Position numbers and translations under genes: made by a program. The notes beneath the pieces were generated by a model. It saw nothing but the letters and a program-made list of their open reading frames with translations. It ran no database searches and had not been told where the DNA came from. From Rikenellaceae bacterium (GTDB taxonomy: Bacteria > Bacteroidota > Bacteroidia > Bacteroidales > Rikenellaceae), in NCBI GenBank assembly GCA_021201795.1, contig JAJQEF010000016.1, positions 84,531 through 148,530 on the forward strand: DNA of 64,000 bases, written 5' to 3'. Positions within the stretch are counted from its first letter, which is position 1. Each line of letters opens with the position of its first letter. This document shows positions 38,484 to 47,089 of this stretch, one piece after another.

Positions 38484-39042
38484 GTTTCCTGTCTTTTAAG
38501 AATTTCACATATATTCTGTAAAACCAGATCCCTATCAGATATCCGGTCAGCCCTCCGCAAAGCAGGTCGAGAGGGAAATGTACGCCCAGATAAATACGGC
38601 TGTACATTACCAGCGCCGCCCAGAGATAAATAAAAACCGTGTATATATTGTTCCTGAAAATTCTGACCGTGATAGCGGAAATAGCCATAACCGTAGCGGA
38701 ATGAGCAGAAAATGGTCCGTAGAGCCCTCCCCGGTATCCTTTAAGGGTATATACCATTCCTTCCAATGCAGGATTCTGGGACGGACGGAACTTCTTAAGT
38801 CCGTATTTAAACAGGTTGCATATCTGGTCCGCAAGTATAACGGCAAGGACGATCATTATGGTTGCCCAGATAAAATTGCGTAATCCCAGTTTTTTATACA
38901 TAAAAAACAGTATCACCAGATAAAGCGGAACCCAGTTGAAATTTCCGGAAGAGAACCAGAAGATCGCATCTGCGAACGCTCCTAAGTCCCCGTTAAGGAG
39001 GAGAAATAATTTTGTGTCGAGTTCCAGCAGACGTTCGAGCAT
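38473..39042 (-). CDS. PAP2 family lipid phosphatase
   Basis: 189-residue membrane protein with about five helices. The three phosphatase motifs are KYGLKKFRP, GPFSAHSAT (SAHS instead of the usual PSGH) and SRIYLGVHFPLD. Likely substrates are undecaprenyl diphosphate or another lipid phosphate. It starts 5 bases after the HAD gene and overlaps the deacetylase, so an envelope-lipid role is plausible. Confidence 0.9.
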   Translation of the reverse strand: MLERLLELDTKLFLLLNGDLGAFADAIFWFSSGNFNWVPLYLVILFFMYKKLGLRNFIWATIMIVLAVILADQICNLFKYGLKKFRPSQNPALEGMVYTLKGYRGGLYGPFSAHSATVMAISAITVRIFRNNIYTVFIYLWAALVMYSRIYLGVHFPLDLLCGGLTGYLIGIWFYRIYVKFLKDRKLDF

Positions 39043-39047
39043 GGTTG

Positions 39048-39695
39048 TTAGAATTTATCTACAATCGATTCGTCGATTTCCGTAAAATCGGAAATAACCA
39101 TATCGTAGCCTGAAAGAATTTCTTTTGGAAAAGTTGTCGCGAGAGCCACGACATTCATTCCTGCCCGCCTTGCCGCTTCGATTCCGACGAATGCGTCTTC
39201 AAAAACCAGACAGTCTTCCGGTTCTTCCCCGAGCAATTTGGCTGCGAGAAGAAAGACTTCCGGATCGGGCTTGCCTTTGCTTACCATGTCTCCGTTCGCG
39301 ATTGCGTCGAAATATTCTGCTATTCCGCACCTGTCGAGAACGAATTGTACGTTTTTAAGCGGACCGGACGAGCCGACAGCTATCTTTACGCCTCTTCTCT
39401 TCAGTCCTTTCAGAAGCTCTGTCAGTCCGTTGGTGGGTTTGATTTTTTTAGCGAAAATTTCCCTGCATATCTCTTCTTTCTCGATTCCGTATTCCTCGAT
39501 TTTTTCCGGAGAAAGAGCACCTTTGCCTAATAACGCTTCAAAAATCTGCTCGTTGAGTTGGCCGAAGCTCCTGAGTATTTTCTCCCTGTCGAAATTAAGT
39601 CCGTGTTTATTGCAAAGCACTTCGAATGCTTCGATATGTATATCCCTGTTATCGACAAGAACGCCGTCCATGTCGAAAATGACTGCTTTTTTCAT
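39048..39695 (-). CDS. HAD family hydrolase, beta-phosphoglucomutase-like
   Basis: 215 residues. It starts MKKAVIFDMDGVLVDN with the catalytic DMDG, followed by a helical cap, VGSSGPLKN (motif II), KGKPDPEVF (motif III) and LVFEDAFVGIEAA (motif IV). A small-sugar phosphatase or mutase is likely. The ATG at 39695 matches the family start; an upstream extension to 39872 is unsupported. Confidence 0.9.
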   Translation of the reverse strand: MKKAVIFDMDGVLVDNRDIHIEAFEVLCNKHGLNFDREKILRSFGQLNEQIFEALLGKGALSPEKIEEYGIEKEEICREIFAKKIKPTNGLTELLKGLKRRGVKIAVGSSGPLKNVQFVLDRCGIAEYFDAIANGDMVSKGKPDPEVFLLAAKLLGEEPEDCLVFEDAFVGIEAARRAGMNVVALATTFPKEILSGYDMVISDFTEIDESIVDKF

Positions 39696-39787
39696 TCCAA
39701 AAAAATTTGCCTGCAAAGTTAATGCTTCATAATGACAATGTGAAAAAATATCGGTCTTTTTTATACTTTGCTTATTATATAACTCTG

Positions 39788-39865
39788 ATGACAATCGCAC
39801 TGCCGGAAGACGATTATTATACGAATCCGGTTGTCGGTATTGAAACCGAAGAAAAAGAAGAATAG
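39788..39865 (+). CDS. Possible 25-residue small ORF
   Basis: Short acidic ORF (MTIALPEDDYY at the start, ETEEKEE at the end) in the 335-base gap between the HAD gene and dnaE. A terminator-like hairpin follows 35 bases later, which suggests a short transcript, but the ORF could be chance. No family was recognised. Confidence 0.25.
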   Translation: MTIALPEDDYYTNPVVGIETEEKEE

Positions 39866-39900
39866 TATACATGGGAAAGGAAACATATTTTAAGATAATA

Positions 39901-39933
39901 AAAAAACGGCGACTAAAATGGATACCGTTTTTT
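39901..39933 (+). terminator. Terminator-like hairpin upstream of dnaE
   Basis: AAAAAACGG and CCGTTTTTT arms with a 15-base interior, ending in a T run. It lies after the possible small ORF and before the dnaE promoter. Confidence 0.5.
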
Positions 39934-39976
39934 ATTAAATTTTATGTGGAACATTCCGGCTAATAATCGAAATCCG

Positions 39977-40008
39977 GTTGAAATATAGCCTGTAATTTTT
40001 TATATTTG
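39977..40008 (+). promoter_or_regulatory. Promoter for dnaE
   Basis: GTTG (39977-39980), a 20-base spacer, TATATTTG (40001-40008), 22 bases before the dnaE ATG. Good match to the Bacteroidota consensus. Confidence 0.7.
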
Positions 40009-40030
40009 CAGACTAATAATTTCGATCCAA

Positions 40031-43000
40031 ATGTCAAATTTCGTTCATCTTCACGTACATACCCAATATTCGATTCTCGACGGTGCTTCGGCCATAAAAC
40101 CTTTGATAAAACGCACCAAAGAGTTAGGCATGCCTGCCATTGCCATCACCGACCACGGTAATATGTATGGGGTCAAGGAGTTCCACGACGCGGCGACCAG
40201 AGAAGGAGTGAAACCGATAATCGGATGTGAGGTATATGTTGCCGGCGGGAGCCGTTTCGATAAAGGAGGTAAGGAAGACAGGGGAGACCATCTTATCCTT
40301 CTTGCTAAAAATAAAACAGGCTACCATAATCTTACGAGAATCGTTTCCTACGGTTTTACGGAAGGATTTTATTACCGCCCAAGGGTTGATAAGGAGTTAT
40401 TGAGAAAATATAACGAGGGCATCATCTGTTGCTCCGCATGTCTCGGAGGCGAACTTCCGCAGGCGATCATGCACGGCAATATGAGCGAAGCGAAAAAAGT
40501 CGTTCAGGAGTTCAAGGAGATTTACGGAGATGACTATTATATGGAGCTCCAACTGCACCGGAGCGGAGTACCGAGGATAGACGAAAATGTTTATAACAAT
40601 CAGCAGAAAGTTAACAAGGTAATTGTCGATCTCGCGAAAGAATTCGGTGTAAAAATGATGGCCAGCAACGACGTCCATTTTATTATGGCGGAAGATGCGG
40701 AAGCACACGACAGGCTTATCTGTCTGAATACGGGAAAGGATCTCGACGATCCCAACCGTATGAGATATACTTTTCAGGAATATCTGAAAACTCCGGAAGA
40801 GATGTCGAATCTTTTTTCCGACATTCCTGAGGCAATTTCCAATACTCTGGAAATTGCGGATAAAGTCGAAGAGTATTCTCTCGAACATAAACCGCTGATG
40901 CCTAATTTTCCCATTCCGGATGATTTCCCGATCGATGAAAAAAAATTACTTACAACTTTTATAAAGAAAGTAGAAGACGAGGACCTGAAGAAGGAGTTGC
41001 TGGATCTCGGTTCGGTGCAAAAGTTCAGCGACGCACATCCGGGGTTCGAAGAACAGGTTACGATTGCAAAGCAGTTCCTTTATTTGGAATATATATCTTA
41101 TAAAGGTGCGGAAAAAAGATACTCCATGCCGCTGGATGAAAACCTTCAGGAAAGAATAAAATTCGAACTGTCCACCATAGAATGGATGGGGTTCCCGGGG
41201 TATTTCCTTATCGTGTGGGACTTCATTCGTGCTGCCCGGGAAATGGGTGTATCCGTAGGGCCGGGAAGAGGTTCAGCCGCAGGTTCGGTAGTGGCCTATT
41301 GCTTGGGTATTACCAATATAGACCCTCTGAAATACGACCTCCTCTTTGAAAGGTTCCTGAATCCGGATCGTATTTCTATGCCCGATGTCGATATAGATTT
41401 CGATGAGGACGGACGTGCCGATGTATTACGATACGTTATCGATAAATATGGAAGCAAGCGTGTCGCTCAGATCATTACGTTCGGTACAATGGCTCCTAAA
41501 GTGTCGATCAAGGATGTGGCACGCGTTCAGAAACTTCCGCTTGCGGAGAGTAACCGCCTTTCGAAACTCGTGCCCGAACGACCGGGAATGAATTTTGAAA
41601 AAGCATATAAAGAATCGCCCGAACTGCGCGCCGAGAAAGAATCCGGTGCCCCTCCGGTGCGGGATACATTGAAGTATGCGGAAAAACTCGAAGGGTCGGT
41701 GCGGCAGACCGGTGTTCATGCCTGCGGTGTAATTATCGGACAGGACGATCTCGAACTGTTTGCCCCGATCGCTATTGCAAAAGATGCGGAACTTAACGTT
41801 GTTCAGTTCGAAGGCAAGCTGGTAGAGAGCGTAGGGCTTATAAAGATGGACTTCCTCGGACTGAAGACTCTGTCCATAATAAAAGATGCCCTGGAAAATA
41901 TTGAAAATTCGAGAGGTATTAAGATAGATATCGACGCGGTATCTTTGGAAGACAAGGAGACCTACGAACTTTACAGCCGCGGCGAGACGACCGGGATATT
42001 CCAGTTCGAGTCCCCTGGAATGAAAAAACACCTGCGGAACCTCAAACCCAATCGTTTCGAGGACCTGATAGCTATGAACGCTCTTTATCGTCCCGGCCCG
42101 ATGGAGTATATCCCGAATTTTATCGCCCGTAAACACGGACGGGAAAAAGTAGTCTATGAGATAGCGGATATGGAGGAATACCTTAAGGATACTTACGGTA
42201 TCACCGTCTATCAGGAACAGGTCATGCTTCTATCCCAGAAACTCGCAGGATTTACCGGAGGACAGGCCGATACTCTCCGGAAGGCTATGGGTAAGAAGCA
42301 GAAATCAGTTCTCGATAAGTTGAAGCCGCAGTTCCTCGAAGGAGTTAAAAAGAACGGACACGATCCTAAAATATGTGAAAAAATATGGGGTGACTGGGAA
42401 GCGTTTGCATCGTATGCATTTAATAAATCCCATTCCACGTGTTATGCTTATGTTTCGTACCAGACGGCATACCTGAAGGCTCATTATCCTGCGGAATTTA
42501 TGGCCGCGCTACTGAGCCGGAACTTATCGGATATAAAGAAAATCAGCTTCTTTATGGACGAATGTAAAAGGATGAATCTCAATGTAAAGGGCCCTGATGT
42601 GAATGCCAGTATGATGCAGTTCTCCGTAGATTCCGAGCAGAATGTACGTTTTGGTATGGCTGCTATCAAAGGTGTCGGGGAAGCTGCCGTGGCAAATATT
42701 ATCCAGACCCGTAAGGAAGGCGGGAAGTTTACTTCGATCTATGATTTTGTCGAAAGGGTGAATTTGCAGGCGGTTAATAAAAAGACTATAGAGAACCTCA
42801 TTCTCGCAGGAGCGTTCGATTCGCTGACGGAACATTCCCGGTGCAGTTTTTTCGCTGCCGACCAGAAAGGCACTACGTTTCTTGAGTCGCTGATACGTTA
42901 CGGTAATAGAATGCAGGAAGAATCGAATAATACACAGCAGAGTCTTTTTGGCGGAGGCTCAACCACTAACGATATACAAAAACCGGTTCCGACTGTGTGC

Positions 43001-43654
43001 GAAGAATGGCACAAGCTCGAAAAACTCGGAAAAGAAAAAGAAGTCATCGGAATTTATCTTTCTTCACATCCTCTCGATGACTACGCTGCCATAATCAGAA
43101 ATTTCTGCAGTGCCACATTTGCCGATCTCAGCGATCTGGAATCAATGCGGAACAGGGATTTTACAGTAGCTGGCATCGTAACTTCCGTGCAGAACCTTAT
43201 GACCAACAACGGTAGGCCTTACGGACGCATAACCGTGGAGGATTACAGCGACTCTTACCAGTTTACTCTCTTCGGTAAAGACTACGAGCAGTTCAGGAAA
43301 TTCTTTTATGAAAATTATTATTTATTGATTCGCGGTAAGGTAAAACCGAGGCAGTACAATGAAACCGAACTCGAACCGAAGATTACTTCAATTTCAATGC
43401 TCTCCGATGTACAGAATGGTATGATTAATGAAATAATGATTACTATACCTATAGAGGAAATCACTCCTGAATTTACGCGCTCCTTCACGGAGACCGTGAG
43501 TAAGAATCAGGGAAAATCCATCCTCAGGGTTAGAATTTACGACGAGGCTCAGGATGTGTCTTTGGGAATGACTTCCCGTATGACAAAAGTGGCCGCCACG
43601 AACGAGTTTATATCGTTTTTGGAAACCAACCAGATAAAATACTTGTTCGCTTAG
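40031..43654 (+). CDS. dnaE: DNA polymerase III alpha subunit
   Basis: Replicative polymerase catalytic subunit, 1207 residues. It has an N-terminal PHP domain (HLHVHTQYSILDGA, 7-20), the polymerase palm with PDVDIDFDEDGR (catalytic D452 and D454), helix-hairpin-helix DNA binding near 820-870, and a C-terminal OB fold (FTVAGIVTSVQNL). The length is in the normal DnaE1 range. trxA follows 49 bases downstream on the same strand. Confidence 0.97.
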   Translation: MSNFVHLHVHTQYSILDGASAIKPLIKRTKELGMPAIAITDHGNMYGVKEFHDAATREGVKPIIGCEVYVAGGSRFDKGGKEDRGDHLILLAKNKTGYHNLTRIVSYGFTEGFYYRPRVDKELLRKYNEGIICCSACLGGELPQAIMHGNMSEAKKVVQEFKEIYGDDYYMELQLHRSGVPRIDENVYNNQQKVNKVIVDLAKEFGVKMMASNDVHFIMAEDAEAHDRLICLNTGKDLDDPNRMRYTFQEYLKTPEEMSNLFSDIPEAISNTLEIADKVEEYSLEHKPLMPNFPIPDDFPIDEKKLLTTFIKKVEDEDLKKELLDLGSVQKFSDAHPGFEEQVTIAKQFLYLEYISYKGAEKRYSMPLDENLQERIKFELSTIEWMGFPGYFLIVWDFIRAAREMGVSVGPGRGSAAGSVVAYCLGITNIDPLKYDLLFERFLNPDRISMPDVDIDFDEDGRADVLRYVIDKYGSKRVAQIITFGTMAPKVSIKDVARVQKLPLAESNRLSKLVPERPGMNFEKAYKESPELRAEKESGAPPVRDTLKYAEKLEGSVRQTGVHACGVIIGQDDLELFAPIAIAKDAELNVVQFEGKLVESVGLIKMDFLGLKTLSIIKDALENIENSRGIKIDIDAVSLEDKETYELYSRGETTGIFQFESPGMKKHLRNLKPNRFEDLIAMNALYRPGPMEYIPNFIARKHGREKVVYEIADMEEYLKDTYGITVYQEQVMLLSQKLAGFTGGQADTLRKAMGKKQKSVLDKLKPQFLEGVKKNGHDPKICEKIWGDWEAFASYAFNKSHSTCYAYVSYQTAYLKAHYPAEFMAALLSRNLSDIKKISFFMDECKRMNLNVKGPDVNASMMQFSVDSEQNVRFGMAAIKGVGEAAVANIIQTRKEGGKFTSIYDFVERVNLQAVNKKTIENLILAGAFDSLTEHSRCSFFAADQKGTTFLESLIRYGNRMQEESNNTQQSLFGGGSTTNDIQKPVPTVCEEWHKLEKLGKEKEVIGIYLSSHPLDDYAAIIRNFCSATFADLSDLESMRNRDFTVAGIVTSVQNLMTNNGRPYGRITVEDYSDSYQFTLFGKDYEQFRKFFYENYYLLIRGKVKPRQYNETELEPKITSISMLSDVQNGMINEIMITIPIEEITPEFTRSFTETVSKNQGKSILRVRIYDEAQDVSLGMTSRMTKVAATNEFISFLETNQIKYLFA

Positions 43655-43703
43655 TGAAATTTGAGTAGATTTGAGTTTTTAAAATTTATTATAAAATTAT
43701 ATT

Positions 43704-44018
43704 ATGGCACTTGCAATTACAAATTCGAATTATGAAGAGATCATTGCCGGGGACAAACCGGTGGTAATAGATTTCTGGGCTGAATGGTGCGGACCTTGCC
43801 GTATGGTTGGACCGATCATCGAAGAACTTGCCGAAGAGTATAAAGATAAAGTAGTGATCGGAAAATGCGACGTGGATGAGAATAATGACGTGGCTGCAAA
43901 ATACAGCGTTAGAAATATTCCTACCATAATTTTCCTGAAAAACGTAGAGATCATAGACAAGCAGGTCGGTTATGCCGGCAAAGACGCGCTTATAGAAAAG
44001 ATCAATAAAATTCTTTAA
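43704..44018 (+). CDS. trxA: Thioredoxin
   Basis: 104-residue thiol-disulfide carrier with active site WCGPC (W28-C32), the buried DFWAEW strand and the cis-Pro NIPT near 72. There is no signal peptide, so it is cytosolic. It is probably co-transcribed with dnaE; a strong terminator follows. Confidence 0.97.
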   Translation: MALAITNSNYEEIIAGDKPVVIDFWAEWCGPCRMVGPIIEELAEEYKDKVVIGKCDVDENNDVAAKYSVRNIPTIIFLKNVEIIDKQVGYAGKDALIEKINKIL

Positions 44019-44023
44019 TGATA

Positions 44024-44056
44024 AAAAAAAGAGGATCGTACGATCCTCTTTTTTTT
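44024..44056. terminator. Bidirectional terminator between trxA and yhcH
   Basis: Perfect palindrome AGAGGATCGTACGATCCTCT flanked by an A run on the left and a T run on the right, so it works for both convergent transcripts. Confidence 0.9.
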
Positions 44057-44501
44057 ATGCCCTTACTTTTATAATGCATTTTTTGATCTCACCTTCACCT
44101 ATCATCGGAGTGTGTCCGTCCTCAGGGAAAAAAATAGCGAATTCCCCGTCGTTGAGGGTAAAATATGTAGTTTCCTGATCGTTTAAGAAAAGAATGTCTT
44201 TTTCAGAATTGTAATCTCCTTCAGGCATTACGCATGCTTCTCTTTTTATCCAGCCGAAAGTTTCCTGCCCCTTAATGCATATCTGTATGTCGATATAATT
44301 GTTGTGTATTTCCAGCTTAGCAGCTTCCTTGGGTTTGAGCGTTCCGTGAACAATGTTGGCATAAACGTTGTCGCCGTCGACCTCGTGGCGTCCCGGTTCA
44401 AGCGATGCGAGATCATTAGTTGCGATGAAATAAAAAGCTTTAGCGAAATGAGGATTTAATCCTGAATATTTCGCACAATTTTTCAAACTGTCGATAACCA
44501 T
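44055..44501 (-). CDS. YhcH/YjgK/YiaL family protein
   Basis: 148-residue cupin-fold protein (DUF386; EbgC/YhcH-like). Motifs include EVDGDNVYANI, HNNYIDIQICIKGQE and FAIFFPEDGHTPMIG with metal-binding His. Relatives have been linked to sugar or sialic acid handling, or act as a beta-galactosidase accessory subunit. It is the last gene of apbE-lipid kinase-tag-yhcH, 26 bases after tag. Confidence 0.88.
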   Translation of the reverse strand: MVIDSLKNCAKYSGLNPHFAKAFYFIATNDLASLEPGRHEVDGDNVYANIVHGTLKPKEAAKLEIHNNYIDIQICIKGQETFGWIKREACVMPEGDYNSEKDILFLNDQETTYFTLNDGEFAIFFPEDGHTPMIGEGEIKKCIIKVRA

Positions 44502-44527
44502 AGTTTATTCCTTTTTTAGTTAATATT

Positions 44528-45094
44528 TTATTTGTCCTGTCTGCAATGACATCCGACTATGTGATCGTTTATATAACCCGCCGCCTGAAGGTGGGCATAG
44601 CAAATCGTAGATCCGAAAAATTTAAAACCTCGTTTTTTCATGTCCTTGCTTATCGCGTCGGAAATTTCCGATGTTGCGGGAATTTCTGAAATACTTTTCC
44701 AGTTGTTTACAACCGGTTTATTGTCAGGGAAAAACGAAAGGATATAGTCGTAGAAAGAGCCGAATTCCTTCTGTATTCCGATGAACAGTCGTGCATTCGT
44801 TATCGCTGTTTCTATCTTTCTTCTGTTACGGATGATACCTGCATCCTGCATCAGGCGTTCCACGTCTTTGTCAGTAAACTCCGCAACTTTTTTCACGTCG
44901 AATCCTGCAAATGCGTTCCTGTAATTTTCCCTTCTGCGAAGTATCGTTATCCAGCTCAGTCCGGCTTGGGCGCTCTCCAGAACGAGAAACTCGAACATTT
45001 TCTCATCGTTGTCCACGAACCTTCCCCATTCCTCGTCGTGGTATTTTACATATAGCGGATCGTCCCCGCACCATCCGCATCTTATAGGTTCCAT
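44528..45094 (-). CDS. tag: DNA-3-methyladenine glycosylase I
   Basis: Base-excision repair enzyme that removes 3-methyladenine. The 188-residue length is typical. It has RCGWCGDDPLYVKYHDEEWG at the N-terminus, with zinc-binding Cys and His, and the C-terminal GCHCR. It starts 4 bases after the lipid kinase gene. Confidence 0.95.
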   Translation of the reverse strand: MEPIRCGWCGDDPLYVKYHDEEWGRFVDNDEKMFEFLVLESAQAGLSWITILRRRENYRNAFAGFDVKKVAEFTDKDVERLMQDAGIIRNRRKIETAITNARLFIGIQKEFGSFYDYILSFFPDNKPVVNNWKSISEIPATSEISDAISKDMKKRGFKFFGSTICYAHLQAAGYINDHIVGCHCRQDK

Positions 45095-45098
45095 AGAT

Positions 45099-46007
45099 TT
45101 ATTCTTTAATACATAATTCTCCCCCTGGGCATATTACCTTTATAGCTCCCTGTTCACATGTGATTTTGAGTGGGAAGTGCGGACCCGTCTGACCGTCTAT
45201 ATCGGTAGTTTCGTTGCCTGCAGAAGTTATGGTAATATCGTCGCTCTTGACATGGATTATATCTTTAGGGTATCTTTTATGGCTGTTGTGTGTAATATAG
45301 TGAAAAACCGTCCGGATCGTTTCTTTGATATTGTCGCCTTTGAAGAGAAGAATATCCAGAAGTCCGTCCTGAATGTCCGACAGATATGCAATTTTGAGAT
45401 TTCCTGCGGTCTTGCCGTTGAATACAAAGAATATCAGTGCGGAGTCGGAATAAACCTGTTTCCCGTTTGCAGTAATATTCAGATGGAGTTTTTTGAAATT
45501 CGGCAGTTCTCCGATGCTGCTGAAATAATAAGCGAGCTTGCCGAAGGTGTTTTTCATAATTGTCGGTGTCTTCTGCGATACATCGGTAAATAGTCCGCAG
45601 CTGAAAACATTTACGAAGTATTTATCGTTTACCTTGCCAAGGTCGAGTTCGCGAACGGAACCTTTTATATTTTTCTCACACGCTTCGATGATATCCGTCG
45701 GGACGCCGATAAGGTTTGCAAAATCATTGGCCGTACCTGTGGGCAGGACTGCTATGGGAATATCTATGTCGTTAGACTTGAGTATATTAACAATATAATT
45801 GATAGTCCCGTCTCCGCCGGCTGCTATTATATGGTGGTAATTGCCGTCAGTATATGAAAGAAATTCATCGTCGGCAGGATTGAATTTTAATATATGCGGT
45901 ACGACATGAAAATCGTATTTCTGATATACGGTAATAATATCATTTAGTGAATTGACTATCCGGTTGTCTCCGGATGATGGATTATAAACAAGTTTTACTT
46001 TTTTCAT
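45099..46007 (-). CDS. Diacylglycerol/lipid kinase family protein
   Basis: 302-residue YegS/DgkB-type lipid kinase. It has the nucleotide-binding GGDGT motif (AAGGDGTINYIV near 63), PTGTANDFANLIG near 97, and a C-terminal beta-sandwich. It phosphorylates a lipid such as diacylglycerol or a sphingoid base; Bacteroidales make sphingolipids, so either is possible. It starts 3 bases after apbE. Confidence 0.9.
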   Translation of the reverse strand: MKKVKLVYNPSSGDNRIVNSLNDIITVYQKYDFHVVPHILKFNPADDEFLSYTDGNYHHIIAAGGDGTINYIVNILKSNDIDIPIAVLPTGTANDFANLIGVPTDIIEACEKNIKGSVRELDLGKVNDKYFVNVFSCGLFTDVSQKTPTIMKNTFGKLAYYFSSIGELPNFKKLHLNITANGKQVYSDSALIFFVFNGKTAGNLKIAYLSDIQDGLLDILLFKGDNIKETIRTVFHYITHNSHKRYPKDIIHVKSDDITITSAGNETTDIDGQTGPHFPLKITCEQGAIKVICPGGELCIKE

Positions 46008-46010
46008 TTT

Positions 46011-47015
46011 CTAACCGTTTATTTCAAGATTGTCGGTGTAATATACAAGATATTCCCCATTATCTCCGGAATATACGATATAAGCCGCAAGTTCGGGATG
46101 CCGGGAAAGAAATTCTTTTGTTTTTTCCAACCCTACAATCATAAATACGGTTCCCCACACATCTGCAAGAGTAGCGTCGGGACCTACCACTGTCGCAGAG
46201 AGCACTGTGCTTATTACCGGGTCTCCCGTTCTGGCATCTACGGTATGAACCACCTTGCGTCCGGACTCGTCGGTATAGAACTTTCTGTAATTACCGGATG
46301 TAGCCAATCCTTTGCCGGATAATTTAAGAGTTACCTGAAGGTCTGCCCCGGGAGTGTAATTTCCTTCGAACGGTTTGTCTATTCCCACGACCCATGGAAT
46401 ACCCTTCATGTTGGTTCCCCGTGAAAAAATTTCTCCTCCGACTTCGACGATGTAATCGGTAAAACCGAGTTCGTCAAAATATCTGGCGATTATGTCCGTA
46501 GTGTAGCCTTGTGCTATCGAGTTGAGATCGAGCTGTATTTCAGGGCGTTCTTTGATGAGCCTGTCGCCTTCGATCTTAATCTTATCGTAGCCTACGAATT
46601 GAAGAAGGGAGTCCACATTTACATTTTCAGAATTTACTTCGCCTGCAAATCCATATGCTGCGGTGAGCGGTTTTATCGTGATGTCGTAAACTCCGTCCGT
46701 CTCGATACTTACTTGTTCTGCTATTGCGATACATTCTTTCATGAATGAGTCCAGAGAGTCTGTTTCATTTCGGTTGATTTTAGAAATCAGTGAATTAGGC
46801 TCGTAGACGGACATCGACATATCGATCATTTTATATATGCTGTCCAGGGCTTCCTGTACATCGTGTTTTTTCGTATCCTTGATAACTATATGGTATGTGC
46901 TTCCCTGCACGAATCCATCGAATACACTCTGTTGGTACTGGGATTTGGTCTCGCATGAGGCGAAGACCGTAATAGATATCAGAAACAGGGGCAGTAATAT
47001 ATTAAACTTTTTCAT
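46011..47015 (-). CDS. apbE: FAD:protein FMN transferase, lipoprotein
   Basis: Attaches FMN covalently to Thr or Ser of respiratory flavoproteins such as Rnf and Nqr subunits. The 334-residue precursor has a lipoprotein signal ending in VFASC (Cys20), so it is membrane-anchored in the periplasm. Motifs include DLNSIAQGYTTD near 155, EVGGEIFSRG near 180 and HTVDARTGDP near 245. It heads the operon apbE-lipid kinase-tag-yhcH. Confidence 0.94.
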   Translation of the reverse strand: MKKFNILLPLFLISITVFASCETKSQYQQSVFDGFVQGSTYHIVIKDTKKHDVQEALDSIYKMIDMSMSVYEPNSLISKINRNETDSLDSFMKECIAIAEQVSIETDGVYDITIKPLTAAYGFAGEVNSENVNVDSLLQFVGYDKIKIEGDRLIKERPEIQLDLNSIAQGYTTDIIARYFDELGFTDYIVEVGGEIFSRGTNMKGIPWVVGIDKPFEGNYTPGADLQVTLKLSGKGLATSGNYRKFYTDESGRKVVHTVDARTGDPVISTVLSATVVGPDATLADVWGTVFMIVGLEKTKEFLSRHPELAAYIVYSGDNGEYLVYYTDNLEING

Positions 47016-47035
47016 AGAGACTTCAATTGTAAATA

Positions 47036-47043
47036 CAAAGTTA
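47036..47043 (-). promoter_or_regulatory. -10 element for the apbE operon
   Basis: TAACTTTG on the minus strand (TAnnTTTG), 20 bases upstream of the apbE ATG. Confidence 0.5.
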
Positions 47044-47055
47044 AAAAATAATGTT

Positions 47056-47063
47056 TAAGTTTG
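47056..47063 (+). promoter_or_regulatory. -10 element for the AI-2E family permease
   Basis: TAAGTTTG (TAnnTTTG), 26 bases before the ATG at 47090 and downstream of the alternative ATG at 47051. It supports the shorter start. Confidence 0.5.
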
Positions 47064-47089
47064 TAAGGAGTAAAAATAAAAGCGCATAT

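Noticed and set aside
39696..39872. Upstream extension of the HAD gene to 39872
   Set aside because: The family start is MKKAVIFDMDG at 39695; the extra residues look like translated intergenic DNA.
44024..44056. Palindromic GATCGTACGATC block as an operator
   Set aside because: Flanking A and T runs and its position between convergent stops make a bidirectional terminator the simpler explanation.
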